Shown: positions 45,947-55,790, counted from the stretch's first letter. The stretch: 64,000 nucleotides of DNA from Lachnospiraceae bacterium (GCA_031280955.1 JAITGA010000007.1:24038-88037); one strand, 5' to 3'. Numbers and translations are program-made. The notes: generated from the letters alone by a model not told the origin.

Positions 45947-47254
45947 CTATAATATATTGTTCATACCATCCCAAAAATCAACGCCAATCGCATAAAGCGG
46001 CACATTCATTAACCAATCTTCCTTGCGGAAGTCTTTCATTGAGGTGCGAAGAGCATGAGGAGGGTTATATTTCCCGCAATATACCTTTAGGCTCTTGCTT
46101 TGCAGATTTTCCTCTGCTTTGACCTCAATCGGATATATATCTGAACCATGCTTAAATACAAAGTCTACTTCCGCTTTGCCGCTATTGCTCCAATAATAAA
46201 GTGATATTCCCTTGGCAATCATCTCTTGTTTTACGTATTGCTCTGTCAGCGCACCCTTGAACTCTGAAAAAATGCGATTCCCCTCCAAAAGTGTTTTGAC
46301 ATCAATTTCAGACATGCTACTAAGCAACCCCACGTCATGAATGAATATTTTGAAAAACCCGCTTACATAATTTTCGAGAGGAATACCCGGCTTATTTACC
46401 TGTTTAACCTTATATATAAGTCCGCAGTCCAAAAGCCATTGCAAGGCAATTTCATAATCGCCGAGTCGTGAACCTTTTTTGACCATCCCTGGCGAAAATT
46501 TTTTGTTCTCTCTGGCAAGTTGTGCAGGAATACTGCTCCAGATACTCCGAATACGAGGAATTTGCGTTATAGGGACATGCTTGGAAAAATCTTGTTCGTA
46601 AGAGAATAAAATCTGTTGATGGATCTTTCGCACCTCTGCGTAATCCCCATTTTCGGCATACTCATCCACAGCCTCAGGCATTCCACCTACATAGTAATAC
46701 TTTCTCAAATAATCAATAAACTTCATCTTGAATGCCGTAACCAACTGCCAGTCCTTTTGGTTAAGTAACTTTACAAGGGCTTTTTCACCCATAGCTTCGA
46801 GGAACTCACAGAAACTGAGCGGATACAAACTACAAAAGTCAACCTTTCCTACTGGAAACGAAGTTCCTTTGTGAATCGCAACACCAAGTAGTGACCCGCC
46901 TGCTATTATCACATAATCGGGCGCATTTTCATAAAAATACTTTAGTGACGAAAGAGCTTTCGGTACTTCCTGTACCTCATCAAAGATAATTAACGTGCTA
47001 TGCGGTTTGATTATTACTCCTGCTTCGATTTGTAATCCATCAATCAGACGTTGGATATGATAGTCGCCATCGAAGATAAATTGCATACGAGTATTGTTGT
47101 CGAAATTGATGTACGCCACATTCTCAAAGTATAGGCTGCCAAACTCCTTCATCAACCAAGTTTTGCCAACCTGACGTGCTCCTTTGATAATTAGTGGTTT
47201 ACGCTTTTTTTTATCTTTCCATTCCACCAAATAATCCATCAAATACCGCTTCAT
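45947..47254 (-). CDS. AAA ATPase with DUF4143 domain, copy 1
   Basis: 435 residues from ATG 47254 (GGCGGTGG upstream). The N-terminal AAA_14 module has Walker A GARQVGKTWL and Walker B LIIFDEVQEV; the C-terminal DUF4143 part ends in a nuclease-like core, AEVDFVFKHGSDIYPIEVKAE, which resembles the PD-(D/E)XK fold (D...E-x-K). The family is widespread, often repeated in gut bacteria, and of unknown function; defence or toxin roles are suggested. A paralog is at 54349. Confidence 0.88.
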   Translation of the reverse strand: MKRYLMDYLVEWKDKKKRKPLIIKGARQVGKTWLMKEFGSLYFENVAYINFDNNTRMQFIFDGDYHIQRLIDGLQIEAGVIIKPHSTLIIFDEVQEVPKALSSLKYFYENAPDYVIIAGGSLLGVAIHKGTSFPVGKVDFCSLYPLSFCEFLEAMGEKALVKLLNQKDWQLVTAFKMKFIDYLRKYYYVGGMPEAVDEYAENGDYAEVRKIHQQILFSYEQDFSKHVPITQIPRIRSIWSSIPAQLARENKKFSPGMVKKGSRLGDYEIALQWLLDCGLIYKVKQVNKPGIPLENYVSGFFKIFIHDVGLLSSMSEIDVKTLLEGNRIFSEFKGALTEQYVKQEMIAKGISLYYWSNSGKAEVDFVFKHGSDIYPIEVKAEENLQSKSLKVYCGKYNPPHALRTSMKDFRKEDWLMNVPLYAIGVDFWDGMNNIL

Positions 47255-47437
47255 AATCCACCGCCTTTGTTTCATTATAAAGCAATAAACAAAAACTGCA
47301 AGCACTTTTTGTAATATTTTACAAAACAAGGGACGACTTTTGGTGAAAGTGATAAATTTTGTCCATCATCTCCTTTCCATATCCTCTGTTCATTTTTTCC
47401 TTGTCTTTTCTCCTAAAATATAAGATGATATAGCTAG

Positions 47438-47451
47438 TGAGAGCGTTCTCA
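47438..47451. promoter_or_regulatory. Catabolite-responsive (cre-like) operator before the GH13 gene
   Basis: TGAGAGCGTTCTCA matches the cre consensus TGWNANCGNTNWCA at every position and is nearly palindromic. It is 71 bp upstream of the glycosidase start. Binding by CcpA or another LacI-family regulator of sugar genes is likely. Confidence 0.7.
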
Positions 47452-47521
47452 AAGCCACTTTTGTTCCTTTTGACCTATTACATCGACTATTTATAATACC
47501 AGCATACAGAAAGGACTAAGC

Positions 47522-49312
47522 ATGAATCCACACCCGATATACCACCGTAGCAGCGACAATTACTGCTACCCGCTAAATGAAGACGTGATGGTGGTCAGTA
47601 TCGAAACCGGGCTTGATGTAGACGAGGTTTATCTGCTGCACAATGACCCCTTTGCCTATGACCGCCAAAATCAGGGGCTTTTCCGAGGTTGGCCGGGAAT
47701 CAGGGTCTTATTGGCGGACAAGAAACGCCTGAAAGACAAGCTCTGGTGGACTGTCACTATTAGCCCCCCTTACAAACGACTCAAATATTGCTTCGAGCTT
47801 CACGGCGGCGGGGAATGTCTTTACTTTTTTGAGGACGGTCTCCTAACTGAAGCGCAGATGTTGGTCAAAGACCGAAGCCGCCAGTATTTCATCTTCCCGT
47901 GGATGAATAAGATGGATATTGCCGTGACCCCTGCTTGGGTAGCAGAAACTGTCTGGTATCAGATTTTTCCCGAACGCTTTTGTAACGGTGACAAAAGCCT
48001 CAACCATCCCGACACGAAAGCGTGGATACCCGGAAAAGCCGTCCGCAATGACGAGTTATACGGCGGTGATTTGCCGGGGATAGAGAGCAAAATAGGGTAT
48101 TTGGAAGAACTGGGGGTGACGGGAATTTATCTGACTCCCATCAATGAAGCCCCGTCAACGCACAAATATGATACCACCGATTATCTTCGGATCGACCCTT
48201 ACTTCGGCACGAATGACGACTTTGCCCGCCTTGTAAAAAAGGCACATGAAAAAAATATCCGGGTGATGGTTGACGCTGTTTTCAATCATTCGGGACCTCG
48301 CTTCGCCCCTTGGCTCGATGTCATCGAAAAAGGCCCGCAATCAGAGTTCTTCGACTGGTTCATGGTTGATGAGTGGCCGTTTGATTTCCAAAAAGGAGCT
48401 GCCAGAAACGGTCAATTCATGAGTTTTGCCTTTGTTGACAATATGCCGAAACTCAACACCAACCATGCCGCCGTATGTGAGTATTTGATAAATGTCTGCT
48501 GTGAATGGGTAAAGGAATACGATATTGACGGTATCCGCATTGACGTTGCCAATGAAGTCTCCCACTTTTTCCTGCGGAAGCTGCGGGAGCGGGTAAAGGC
48601 TCTCAAACCCGATATCTACATCCTCGGTGAGGTCTGGCACAACGCTTTCCCTTGGCTTCGCGGTGATGAGTTTGATGCGGTGATGAATTATCCCCTTGCC
48701 GAAAGTATCAGGGATTTTTGGATTGACCCAAGCCTCACCACTTACAACTTGGAAGCAACTCTAAACCGTTGTCTGACTGCATATATGCGGCAAATGAATG
48801 ATGTTTCGTTCAATCTCCTTGATTCACATGATACCAAAAGACTGCGGACGGCGGCAGGGAGTTTTGATATCTTTTGTCAACAACTCACCATCCTCTTTTT
48901 GATGCCCGGCAGTCCTTGTATTTATTATGGCACGGAAATTGCGATGATGGGTGAAAGTGACCCTGATTGCCGCCGTATCATGCCGTGGGATGAAATCGAA
49001 AGTGGTGTCCATGATGAGACAATCGCCTTTGTCCGTGACTTGATTCGCCTGCGCCGTGAAGAAACTCTGTTTCGCAGTCAGGATTTTCATTTTCATGAAG
49101 AGCAATTTTCACAACAAAATCTATCTTCGCAAAACGAAAACCCACGCTTGGTTTCTTTCCAAAAAAGCGACGATTCCCCATCTATAATTGAGGTCTTCAT
49201 CAACTGCGGCGAAGCTGTTAATATCCCCGAAAATAACGACAAGGTTTTGCTGGCGCGAAAGTATCTGGATGGGACGCTTGCCACGGGTGGATTCCTAATC
49301 AGAAAGAGGTGA
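47522..49312 (+). CDS. GH13 alpha-glycosidase (cyclomaltodextrinase/neopullulanase type)
   Basis: 596 residues, AAAGGA before the ATG. An N-terminal beta domain (residues 1-125, CBM34-like) precedes the catalytic barrel. The four conserved regions are visible: DAVFNHSG, DGIRIDVANE (nucleophile Asp), ILGEVWHN (acid/base Glu) and LLDSHDTKR. Such enzymes cleave cyclodextrins, pullulan or maltodextrins in the cytoplasm, in agreement with the missing signal peptide. It forms an operon with the MBL gene three bases downstream and has a cre-like site upstream. Confidence 0.93.
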   Translation: MNPHPIYHRSSDNYCYPLNEDVMVVSIETGLDVDEVYLLHNDPFAYDRQNQGLFRGWPGIRVLLADKKRLKDKLWWTVTISPPYKRLKYCFELHGGGECLYFFEDGLLTEAQMLVKDRSRQYFIFPWMNKMDIAVTPAWVAETVWYQIFPERFCNGDKSLNHPDTKAWIPGKAVRNDELYGGDLPGIESKIGYLEELGVTGIYLTPINEAPSTHKYDTTDYLRIDPYFGTNDDFARLVKKAHEKNIRVMVDAVFNHSGPRFAPWLDVIEKGPQSEFFDWFMVDEWPFDFQKGAARNGQFMSFAFVDNMPKLNTNHAAVCEYLINVCCEWVKEYDIDGIRIDVANEVSHFFLRKLRERVKALKPDIYILGEVWHNAFPWLRGDEFDAVMNYPLAESIRDFWIDPSLTTYNLEATLNRCLTAYMRQMNDVSFNLLDSHDTKRLRTAAGSFDIFCQQLTILFLMPGSPCIYYGTEIAMMGESDPDCRRIMPWDEIESGVHDETIAFVRDLIRLRREETLFRSQDFHFHEEQFSQQNLSSQNENPRLVSFQKSDDSPSIIEVFINCGEAVNIPENNDKVLLARKYLDGTLATGGFLIRKR

Positions 49313-49315
49313 CTT

Positions 49316-50173
49316 ATGATTACATACGAAATCGAACAACCATATCCATGGCTATATCGCATCAAAGATCCACTTGATGTCTATTTCAGTCTCATTGTCG
49401 GCGATGAGAAAGCATTATTGTTCGATACCGGGCATGGTGTGGGTGATATCAAGAAAACGATACGGACGATAACTGACAAACCGGTGACGGTGGTACTTGG
49501 TCATTGCCACGTCGACCATGTCAATGGTGCGTATCAGTTTGGTGAAGCTTATCTTTGCGAGAGTGAGTTTCCTATCTGTCGTCTTCATACCAAGGCTTGG
49601 CTTCGGGAAAAGATGATATTAAATGAACTGGAAAACCGAGGTCTGGTATTGGGATTTGAAAAAGAGGCATGGTGTAGTGGCGGAGAAATCAATCTAAAGG
49701 CTCTGACGGCAGGGACGGTGTTCGCTCTCGGGAATCTCCATGCCGAGGTGGTGGATATGAAAGGACATACCGCCGGGACAGTCGGTCTTTTGATAAAGGA
49801 AAAACGGGTACTGCTTGAAAGTGACGGCGCAAACGGACATTGTTGGATGTTCCTCGAAGAATCCTTGTCCATCCGTGAATATATTGCCACCCTCGAGCGG
49901 GTTCTGGCGATGGAGTTCGATACCTTTTTTACCTCACATACTACGGAAGCGCATCCCAAAGCGCAAATGGAGAGATTCCTGCGGGTCGCGAAAAACATTA
50001 CCATGGAAAAATCAACCCCATATGATGTATCTATCGAGCTTTTCAAGACGCTTTCTCCATATATCTATACAGAGACATTCGTTTCTGCTGAGACAAATAC
50101 TTCTAATGAAATAAATGCTTCTGCTGAAAATAGCGTTTCTGTCGTTTTTAGCGAGCGAACCTTAAGCGGTTAG
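49316..50173 (+). CDS. Metallo-beta-lactamase fold hydrolase
   Basis: 285 residues, AGAGGTGA before the ATG. The metal-binding motif is HCHVDH (HxHxDH), with further ligands near DMKGHTAGTVGL and SHTTEAHP. No signal peptide. Glyoxalase II-like and many other activities use this fold; substrate unknown. The close link to the GH13 enzyme suggests a metabolic role. The last 25 residues are Ser/Asn/Thr-rich and weakly conserved-looking. Confidence 0.85.
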   Translation: MITYEIEQPYPWLYRIKDPLDVYFSLIVGDEKALLFDTGHGVGDIKKTIRTITDKPVTVVLGHCHVDHVNGAYQFGEAYLCESEFPICRLHTKAWLREKMILNELENRGLVLGFEKEAWCSGGEINLKALTAGTVFALGNLHAEVVDMKGHTAGTVGLLIKEKRVLLESDGANGHCWMFLEESLSIREYIATLERVLAMEFDTFFTSHTTEAHPKAQMERFLRVAKNITMEKSTPYDVSIELFKTLSPYIYTETFVSAETNTSNEINASAENSVSVVFSERTLSG

Positions 50174-50177
50174 ACCT

Positions 50178-51692
50178 CTATTTAAGGAAATCTGTAACCA
50201 TCTTCGTCATCTCATCGATATCACAGACGGTGTGATGGCGGATGGGTGCGTGTGTCAGAGCCGATATCGCCGCCGGGATGGGTGTTTGGGAAATCTCGCT
50301 AAGACGACGGGTGGTTGTTTCGACATCACCCGCACCGTCTGCTCCCAACGCCCGCAGAACATCGCCGGCGAACTTGTAGGGACTGGCGGCAGCGGTGATT
50401 ATCGTTTTTCGTCCGTCATCAGGTGTACCCGACAGACCAAATTGACTTTGATAGGCTTCGTATACATGGGCGGCAACCGCAGTATGCGGGTCGATGAGAT
50501 ATCCTGTCCGGTCGAATACATGTTTAATCGCTGCGGCAGTATCCGCCTCGGACGCAAAATCACCGTGGAAATCCGCCATCTTTTCCCTCATCATCGGTGA
50601 AATCGTGTACTTTTTGCTCTCTGTAAGTGAAAGCATCAGTTCCCTACATTTGTCCGCACTTTTGCCGCTGATATGATAAATGAAACGCTCCAGATTGCTG
50701 GAAATGAGGATATCCATCGAGGGCGATGTCGTGGTGACGAGGTTACGGTCACGGTTATAAGTCCCGGTAGTGAAGAAATCATAAAGAACCTTGTTTTCAT
50801 TGGAAGCGCAAATCAACTTTGCCAGCGGCAAGCCTGTTTGCTTCGCATAATAGGCGGCAAGAATATTGCCAAAATTGCCTGTTGGTACGGCAACATCGAC
50901 TGCTTCACCGCTTTTGATTACATTTGCTGCCAATAACCTGCCATAAGCATAGTAATAATACACAATCTGGGGGACGAGCCGCCCGATATTTATCGAGTTG
51001 GCAGAAGAAAACACGTAGCCCTTTTGCTTTAACTGCTCTTTTATCGCTTGATTGGCAAATATCTGTTTCACTCCCGTCTGGGTATCGTCAAAATTGCCGC
51101 GAACACCGACGACATGGGTATTTGCCCCTGTTTGCGTGACCATTTGCAACTCTTGTACTTGACTGACCCCATCTTTGGGATAAAAAACGATGATTTTCAC
51201 CCCGGGGACATCAGCGAAACCCGCAAGGGCTGCTTTCCCCGTATCGCCGGAAGTCGCTGTCAGAATGACGATATCCTCTTCCAAACGGTTTTTCCTTACT
51301 GCCACTCCCATCAGATGAGGCAGAATCGCCAGTGCCATATCCTTGAAAGCAAGGGTCGCTCCATGAAAAAGCTCGAGGTAGGATACCTTATCCATGCCTT
51401 TTTGTTGCAAAATCTTAAGCGGGGCAATCTCTTTGCAGGCAAATTTGTCATCATAAGCCTTGTTGATACATTCCCACAGTTCATCATCACGATAATCAGC
51501 CAAATAAGGCTTCATCACCCGAAAAGCAACTTCCTGATAGGTCATCTTCGGCAACTCATCTAGGTCAATATCGAGGTCAGGTATCGTCTGCGGCACGAAT
51601 AAACCGCCCTCGTTCGATATCCCCTGCAATATTGCCTGTGATGCCGTGACCTTTACTTGGTCATCCCTAGTACTTTTGTAATCAATATTCAT
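50178..51692 (-). CDS. thrC: Threonine synthase
   Basis: 504 residues from ATG 51692 (GAAAGGA upstream); an in-frame start at 51788 would read through a REP repeat. It converts O-phosphohomoserine to threonine with PLP. The PLP Lys lies in FHGATLAFKDMA, and the phosphate-binding stretch TATSGDTGKAAL and the SSANSINIGR loop are typical. It is convergent with the MBL gene, only four bases apart. Confidence 0.95.
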   Translation of the reverse strand: MNIDYKSTRDDQVKVTASQAILQGISNEGGLFVPQTIPDLDIDLDELPKMTYQEVAFRVMKPYLADYRDDELWECINKAYDDKFACKEIAPLKILQQKGMDKVSYLELFHGATLAFKDMALAILPHLMGVAVRKNRLEEDIVILTATSGDTGKAALAGFADVPGVKIIVFYPKDGVSQVQELQMVTQTGANTHVVGVRGNFDDTQTGVKQIFANQAIKEQLKQKGYVFSSANSINIGRLVPQIVYYYYAYGRLLAANVIKSGEAVDVAVPTGNFGNILAAYYAKQTGLPLAKLICASNENKVLYDFFTTGTYNRDRNLVTTTSPSMDILISSNLERFIYHISGKSADKCRELMLSLTESKKYTISPMMREKMADFHGDFASEADTAAAIKHVFDRTGYLIDPHTAVAAHVYEAYQSQFGLSGTPDDGRKTIITAAASPYKFAGDVLRALGADGAGDVETTTRRLSEISQTPIPAAISALTHAPIRHHTVCDIDEMTKMVTDFLK

Positions 51693-51710
51693 GGTATGTC
51701 CTTTCGGTGT

Positions 51711-51760
51711 GGATAGATTGCTTCGGCGTAAAAACCGCCTCGCAATGACGGCACTGTGGT
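51711..51760. repeat. REP-like palindromic repeat, single copy
   Basis: ATTGCTTCGGCG...CGCCTCGCAATGACGG, the same palindrome as at 44830-45000, between thrC and the AmrS gene. Confidence 0.75.
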
Positions 51761-51763
51761 AAT

Positions 51764-52609
51764 TTATGTATAGACATAATTCAACCACTCACTTGCCACT
51801 TTGCCCAACCGGGTCGTAAGTGCCGTCGTCGCCGGCTGATGCCCCGCATAGCGATAGCGGGGAACGAACCGCCCGATGTGCAGGGGAATATCGGGGTCAA
51901 TAATGGCAATCCATTTCGCCAGTTCGGTGATATCCTCTTCGTTTTCACCGGGAATGACGAGGGTGGTCACTTCCAGATGGCAATGCTGATGAACCGCTTC
52001 TATCGTTCGTTTCACCATCGCCAAATCACCGCCGACATTTTGGTAAAACTCAGGTGAAAAAGCTTTCAAGTCGATATTCATTGCCGATATCAAAGGCAGA
52101 ATTTGCTCCAACGGCTCTTTATTGATGAATCCATTGGTGACAAGGACATTTTGCAAGCCCGCCTTGGCGATGAGCTTTGCACAGTCGTTGATAAACTCAT
52201 AACCGACCACCGGCTCATTATATGTGTAGGCTACACCGATATTGCCGTGACTGACTGATTGCTTGGCAAGCGCGAGGATTTGCTCCGGAGTCAACACCTC
52301 ACCGTCACTACGTTCATACTCCAATGAAATAGAACTGTTTTGGCAATAAGGACAGCAAAAGTTGCAACCAAAACCGCCTACCGAGAGTATCTGCGAGCCG
52401 GGATGAAAGCGGCGGAGCGGTTTCTTTTCGATAGGGTCAAGGGCAAGCGATGAGACCAAGCCATAATGGGTGGCAAAAAGCGAACCACCGCTGTTTTCAC
52501 GGCCGCCGCATATTCCCTTTTCATCTATTTCTATTTCGCAATTATGTGGACAAAGACGGCATTTAACCGTACTTCCATCAGTCTTTTCCCAGTAAAGTGC
52601 TGGATGCAT
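51764..52609 (-). CDS. amrS: AmmeMemoRadiSam system radical SAM enzyme
   Basis: 281 residues. The radical-SAM cluster motif is CNFCCPYC (CxxxCxxC) in the context SVGGFGCNFCC, and an N-terminal CRLCPHNCEI motif is typical of AmrS. The family is related to pyruvate formate-lyase activating enzymes. Its gene directly follows the Memo-AMMECR1 fusion (nine bases). The three-part system is widely conserved but without an established reaction. Confidence 0.92.
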   Translation of the reverse strand: MHPALYWEKTDGSTVKCRLCPHNCEIEIDEKGICGGRENSGGSLFATHYGLVSSLALDPIEKKPLRRFHPGSQILSVGGFGCNFCCPYCQNSSISLEYERSDGEVLTPEQILALAKQSVSHGNIGVAYTYNEPVVGYEFINDCAKLIAKAGLQNVLVTNGFINKEPLEQILPLISAMNIDLKAFSPEFYQNVGGDLAMVKRTIEAVHQHCHLEVTTLVIPGENEEDITELAKWIAIIDPDIPLHIGRFVPRYRYAGHQPATTALTTRLGKVASEWLNYVYT

Positions 52610-52618
52610 ATGTTTTAC

Positions 52619-54004
52619 CTAACAATACCTAGTCACCTCAAACCGCTCTAATACTACCTTGTCCTTTTCGCCTATCCCGCCCTTACGGCGAGCAATCGCT
52701 ACTTGCTCTTCCACCGTATCGATGCCATCGAGATTTGGCAAAAGCAGACCACGCTTGTTTCCACTGGTGACGATTACCCCATAACGTTTCACATCGAGCT
52801 GATCGAGACCGCTTATCTCTTCCGGTTGACCCAGTACATCGACACTATACACCAAATATGGCAGCTCTGCCGCTGTGATTTGGTCGAAACGAGTGTCATG
52901 GAGTCCTGCGGAAACGGCATTTCTGATAATTTCCTGCGCCAGACAATCAGTCACCGGCATGATTGTTCCGATACAGCCACGCAAACTCCCGTGCTTGTAA
53001 AGGGTAACAAACGCTCCCGCCTGTTTCAAAAGCAGTTCATCAGGCAAACCGTTGGGTAATGGTAATGCTTTCTTATTTTTTATCGTATATTCCAAGGACT
53101 TTCGTGCCAAAGTGCGGTATATATCTTCATTTTGTTGTAAATCCCGTGCTTTTTGCAAGATTTCCTGCATATATCGGTCAAGGAAATTGCGCTTTTCGTC
53201 ACTTTCAAGCGGTTTGACATCAGCCACAGCATAACCGACCCCGAAAGGACCCTCATATGACAAAAGTTTCACTTCCACCAAAGTGCGGTCAAAAAGTCCT
53301 GCCATAATCAGCAGCGGACAATACCCGCACTCTCCCGCTTTTTCCCGCAGGTCTTCAGGAAGCGCAAGCAACTTGCCAAAATCGCCGCTTGCCATGACAT
53401 CGGTAATGGCGGTATCAAATACCAACGCCTCCGGCTCATATCCATATGGAGCATCTGTGGTAAGCTTGTGCGACAAATCGCCACTGGCAACCACCACCAC
53501 CCGCCGCTTCAATTGCTGAGCGGCTTGAGTAATCGACTGCCCCAAGCGATAGTAATACTCACGCTCAAGCCCTGCCGAGGCAATGCGTACTGCTTGATAA
53601 TCACGGTACTGCTGATTGATATACCACATCGGTACGGTTACACCGTGGTCAAGGGCGGCATTGCGCTCACCCATCGTCCCCGCGGGAATACCATCCTTTT
53701 CCGCACTTGCAACGATGGCGGCAACCAGTTCTTGATCATAATTTAGCGAAAAACGCTCCTTGGCGCAACCAAACTGTGACAAATCACCAACCGCTCCCGC
53801 ACCGGGGGAGATATGAATATAATCAGCGTAAGCCGTTCCATGTGGAGTAAGAAAGACAATCGTGTCAGGACAAATCCCGGCAATTTCCCGAGCTACGCTC
53901 GTCATTGCCGTCAGCGTATCCTTAATTTCCTCTTCACGCCCCCTCCCTATCGTCGGTATCGCCAGCGGCGGATGAGGAAGCACAAATGCACGTATTATTG
54001 ACAT
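52619..54004 (-). CDS. AmmeMemoRadiSam fusion protein (Memo plus AMMECR1 domains)
   Basis: 461 residues, AAAGGAG before the ATG. Residues 1-265 are a Memo/LigB-like domain (VLPHPPLAIPTIGRGRE, VFLTPHGTAYADY, VVASGDLSHKL), with His residues that could bind iron. Residues about 290-461 are an AMMECR1 domain with the hallmark SLRGCIGTI and LVYSVDVLG. In many organisms the two are separate genes; here they are fused and followed by amrS. The shared chemistry is not known. Confidence 0.92.
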   Translation of the reverse strand: MSIIRAFVLPHPPLAIPTIGRGREEEIKDTLTAMTSVAREIAGICPDTIVFLTPHGTAYADYIHISPGAGAVGDLSQFGCAKERFSLNYDQELVAAIVASAEKDGIPAGTMGERNAALDHGVTVPMWYINQQYRDYQAVRIASAGLEREYYYRLGQSITQAAQQLKRRVVVVASGDLSHKLTTDAPYGYEPEALVFDTAITDVMASGDFGKLLALPEDLREKAGECGYCPLLIMAGLFDRTLVEVKLLSYEGPFGVGYAVADVKPLESDEKRNFLDRYMQEILQKARDLQQNEDIYRTLARKSLEYTIKNKKALPLPNGLPDELLLKQAGAFVTLYKHGSLRGCIGTIMPVTDCLAQEIIRNAVSAGLHDTRFDQITAAELPYLVYSVDVLGQPEEISGLDQLDVKRYGVIVTSGNKRGLLLPNLDGIDTVEEQVAIARRKGGIGEKDKVVLERFEVTRYC

Positions 54005-54348
54005 TCCCGCTCCTTTCCCATATCACTCCACCACGATAATATTACCAAGGGCTTGGTTGGCAGAGCAATAGCTTACGACTATATTTTAACATATCATGGG
54101 GATTCATGAAAGATGGAAAATGGGAATATAGACCTAATTGAATTTTGTAACTATTTTCGTAAGTTTGACAACTATTCTAGTGAGTTTGACAACTAACTTG
54201 TCAAATTTTGGCAACTGTTGCTATTCTTGTTGTCATTCTTGTAAAGGTTTATGTCTCCTGTGACATTTGCTATCGCTTGCCCTTTCTTTGTTGTATGGAT
54301 TGCTTCGCTCCGCTCGCAATGACGGTACTTACAGATTTTCGTTTTCCT
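54005..54348. other. 344-bp intergenic region with repeats
   Basis: No gene seen. It holds a 28-bp sequence (TCATGGGGATTCATGAAAGA and following bases, 54097-54124) repeated at 57500-57528, a 73-bp block (54161-54233) repeated at 60072-60144, and a REP palindrome at 54295-54325. It must contain the promoter of the Memo-AMMECR1 gene. Confidence 0.7.
54161..54233. repeat. TTGACAAC repeat block, copy 1
   Basis: Two AGTTTGACAACTA half-sites, then the inverted repeat TTGACAA-CTAAC-TTGTCAA (54186-54204) and TTTTGGCAACTGTTGC. Identical to 60072-60144 except for one base. Related 21-bp units are at 57361-57500. Confidence 0.75.
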
Positions 54349-55674
54349 CTACCATTTTGTGTCTTCATAGTTACCAACCAGAAGCTCCATCGTTTTGCTC
54401 GCAAAATATAGAGGAATGTTAGTGATATTGCCATTTACCAGATATTCGTTTGTTGAAAAGCGGATAGCAGTTTCAGGTTTATGCTTATCAATATAGTTCT
54501 TGAAACTGGTCGCACGTTTGTTTTTACCTGATTTCACTTCTACCGGGACTATTCTACTACCGCTTTGGATCACAAAGTCGATTTCCATTTCACGAAATGG
54601 TGAAAAATAGTTCGGCATAAAATCCATTTGTGGAACTAACTGTTGCAACACAAAGGTTTCGCTTAACTGCCCCTTGAAACTGAACGCTTCATCGATAATT
54701 ATAGATTGATTTTCAATCCCTGCCATATATTTTGTTAGCCCCACATCAAGCAAGAACAGCTTGAATATTTTATCTTGACTGTAAGCATTAAGCGGATATT
54801 CGGGCGTTGACAGATTATTGACCTTCAAACCAATTCCACTCGTTACGAGCCATTCAATAGCTTCTTCGTAATCTTTGCCCCTTGCCCCTTCCCTAAGCAC
54901 AGAATACACAAATTTCTCGGTGTTTTCTTTGGCAAGCTGAGGAACAATATTCCTAAAAACCGTTAACACCTTTGCCGCAGGAATTTTCTTGTTGTGCTGC
55001 GAAAAGTCGTTTTCGTATATTTCGACGAGCTCTCTTTGTATGTCCAGTATCTCATGTGGTTTTTGGTTTTCCTCCCAACTTTTGACACATTCGGGCATAC
55101 CTCCAATAATCAAGTATTTGCGATACCATTCCAACATTCTTGTATGGAAAGCAGAAACATACTCACCCTCACCTTTAACAGTTAGGAAATATTTGTACAT
55201 TCCCTCATCATTAACTGCCAGAAACTCATCAAAAGTCATCGGATAAATGTTGAGCAGATTAACTTTACCAACAGGGAAAGGGGTGTTTTTTGCCAAATAT
55301 ACACCCAGCAAAGAGCCTGCCGAAATTATATGTTGTTCGTTTGCATCTTCATTGAAATACTTGAGACTCGCAACTGCATTCGGGCAATCTTGAATTTCAT
55401 CAAAAATAAGCAGAGTTTCACCTGCAATAATCTCTTCATTTGCAAACAGAGAAATACGCTCCAATAGCACCTTGGTGTCGATAGTATCTACAAAAAGTTT
55501 TTTTGCTGGCTCATTTTTGTAGAAAGTGATGTAGATGCTATTTTCATACTCGTTTTTTGCAAATTCCTTCATGAGCCAAGTTTTGCCCACTTGCCTCGCA
55601 CCTTTCAAAATCAAAGGTTTTCTTCTGTTCGACTTCTTCCATTCGACTAGCTTTTGGTACGCATTTCTTTTCAT
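54349..55674 (-). CDS. AAA ATPase with DUF4143 domain, copy 2
   Basis: 441 residues, GAGGTGATGGG before the ATG. Walker A is GARQVGKTWL and Walker B LLIFDEIQDC; the C-terminal part carries EIDFVIQSGSRIVPVEVKSG, a PD-(D/E)XK-like core. Overall likeness to the protein at 45947 marks them as paralogs of one family. Three 33-bp repeats precede it and contain its probable promoter, which suggests self-control or regulation by a repeat-binding protein. Confidence 0.88.
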   Translation of the reverse strand: MKRNAYQKLVEWKKSNRRKPLILKGARQVGKTWLMKEFAKNEYENSIYITFYKNEPAKKLFVDTIDTKVLLERISLFANEEIIAGETLLIFDEIQDCPNAVASLKYFNEDANEQHIISAGSLLGVYLAKNTPFPVGKVNLLNIYPMTFDEFLAVNDEGMYKYFLTVKGEGEYVSAFHTRMLEWYRKYLIIGGMPECVKSWEENQKPHEILDIQRELVEIYENDFSQHNKKIPAAKVLTVFRNIVPQLAKENTEKFVYSVLREGARGKDYEEAIEWLVTSGIGLKVNNLSTPEYPLNAYSQDKIFKLFLLDVGLTKYMAGIENQSIIIDEAFSFKGQLSETFVLQQLVPQMDFMPNYFSPFREMEIDFVIQSGSRIVPVEVKSGKNKRATSFKNYIDKHKPETAIRFSTNEYLVNGNITNIPLYFASKTMELLVGNYEDTKW

Positions 55675-55693
55675 ATCCCATCACCTCAAACCA

Positions 55694-55790
55694 ATTATGG
55701 AACATTTTTGCATACTTTGTCAAGTAGTTTTGGAACATTTTTGCATACTTTTTCAAGTAGTTTTGGAACGTTTTTGTAAGTTTTCCAAGC
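55694..55790 (-). promoter_or_regulatory. 33-bp repeat array with promoter before DUF4143 copy 2
   Basis: Units with the core GTTCCAAAACTACTTGA recur every 33 bp. The unit nearest the gene contains -35 TTGACA (55723-55718) and -10 CATAAT (55699-55694) with an 18-bp spacer. Each earlier unit has TTGAAA-like bases instead of TTGACA. Confidence 0.65.
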
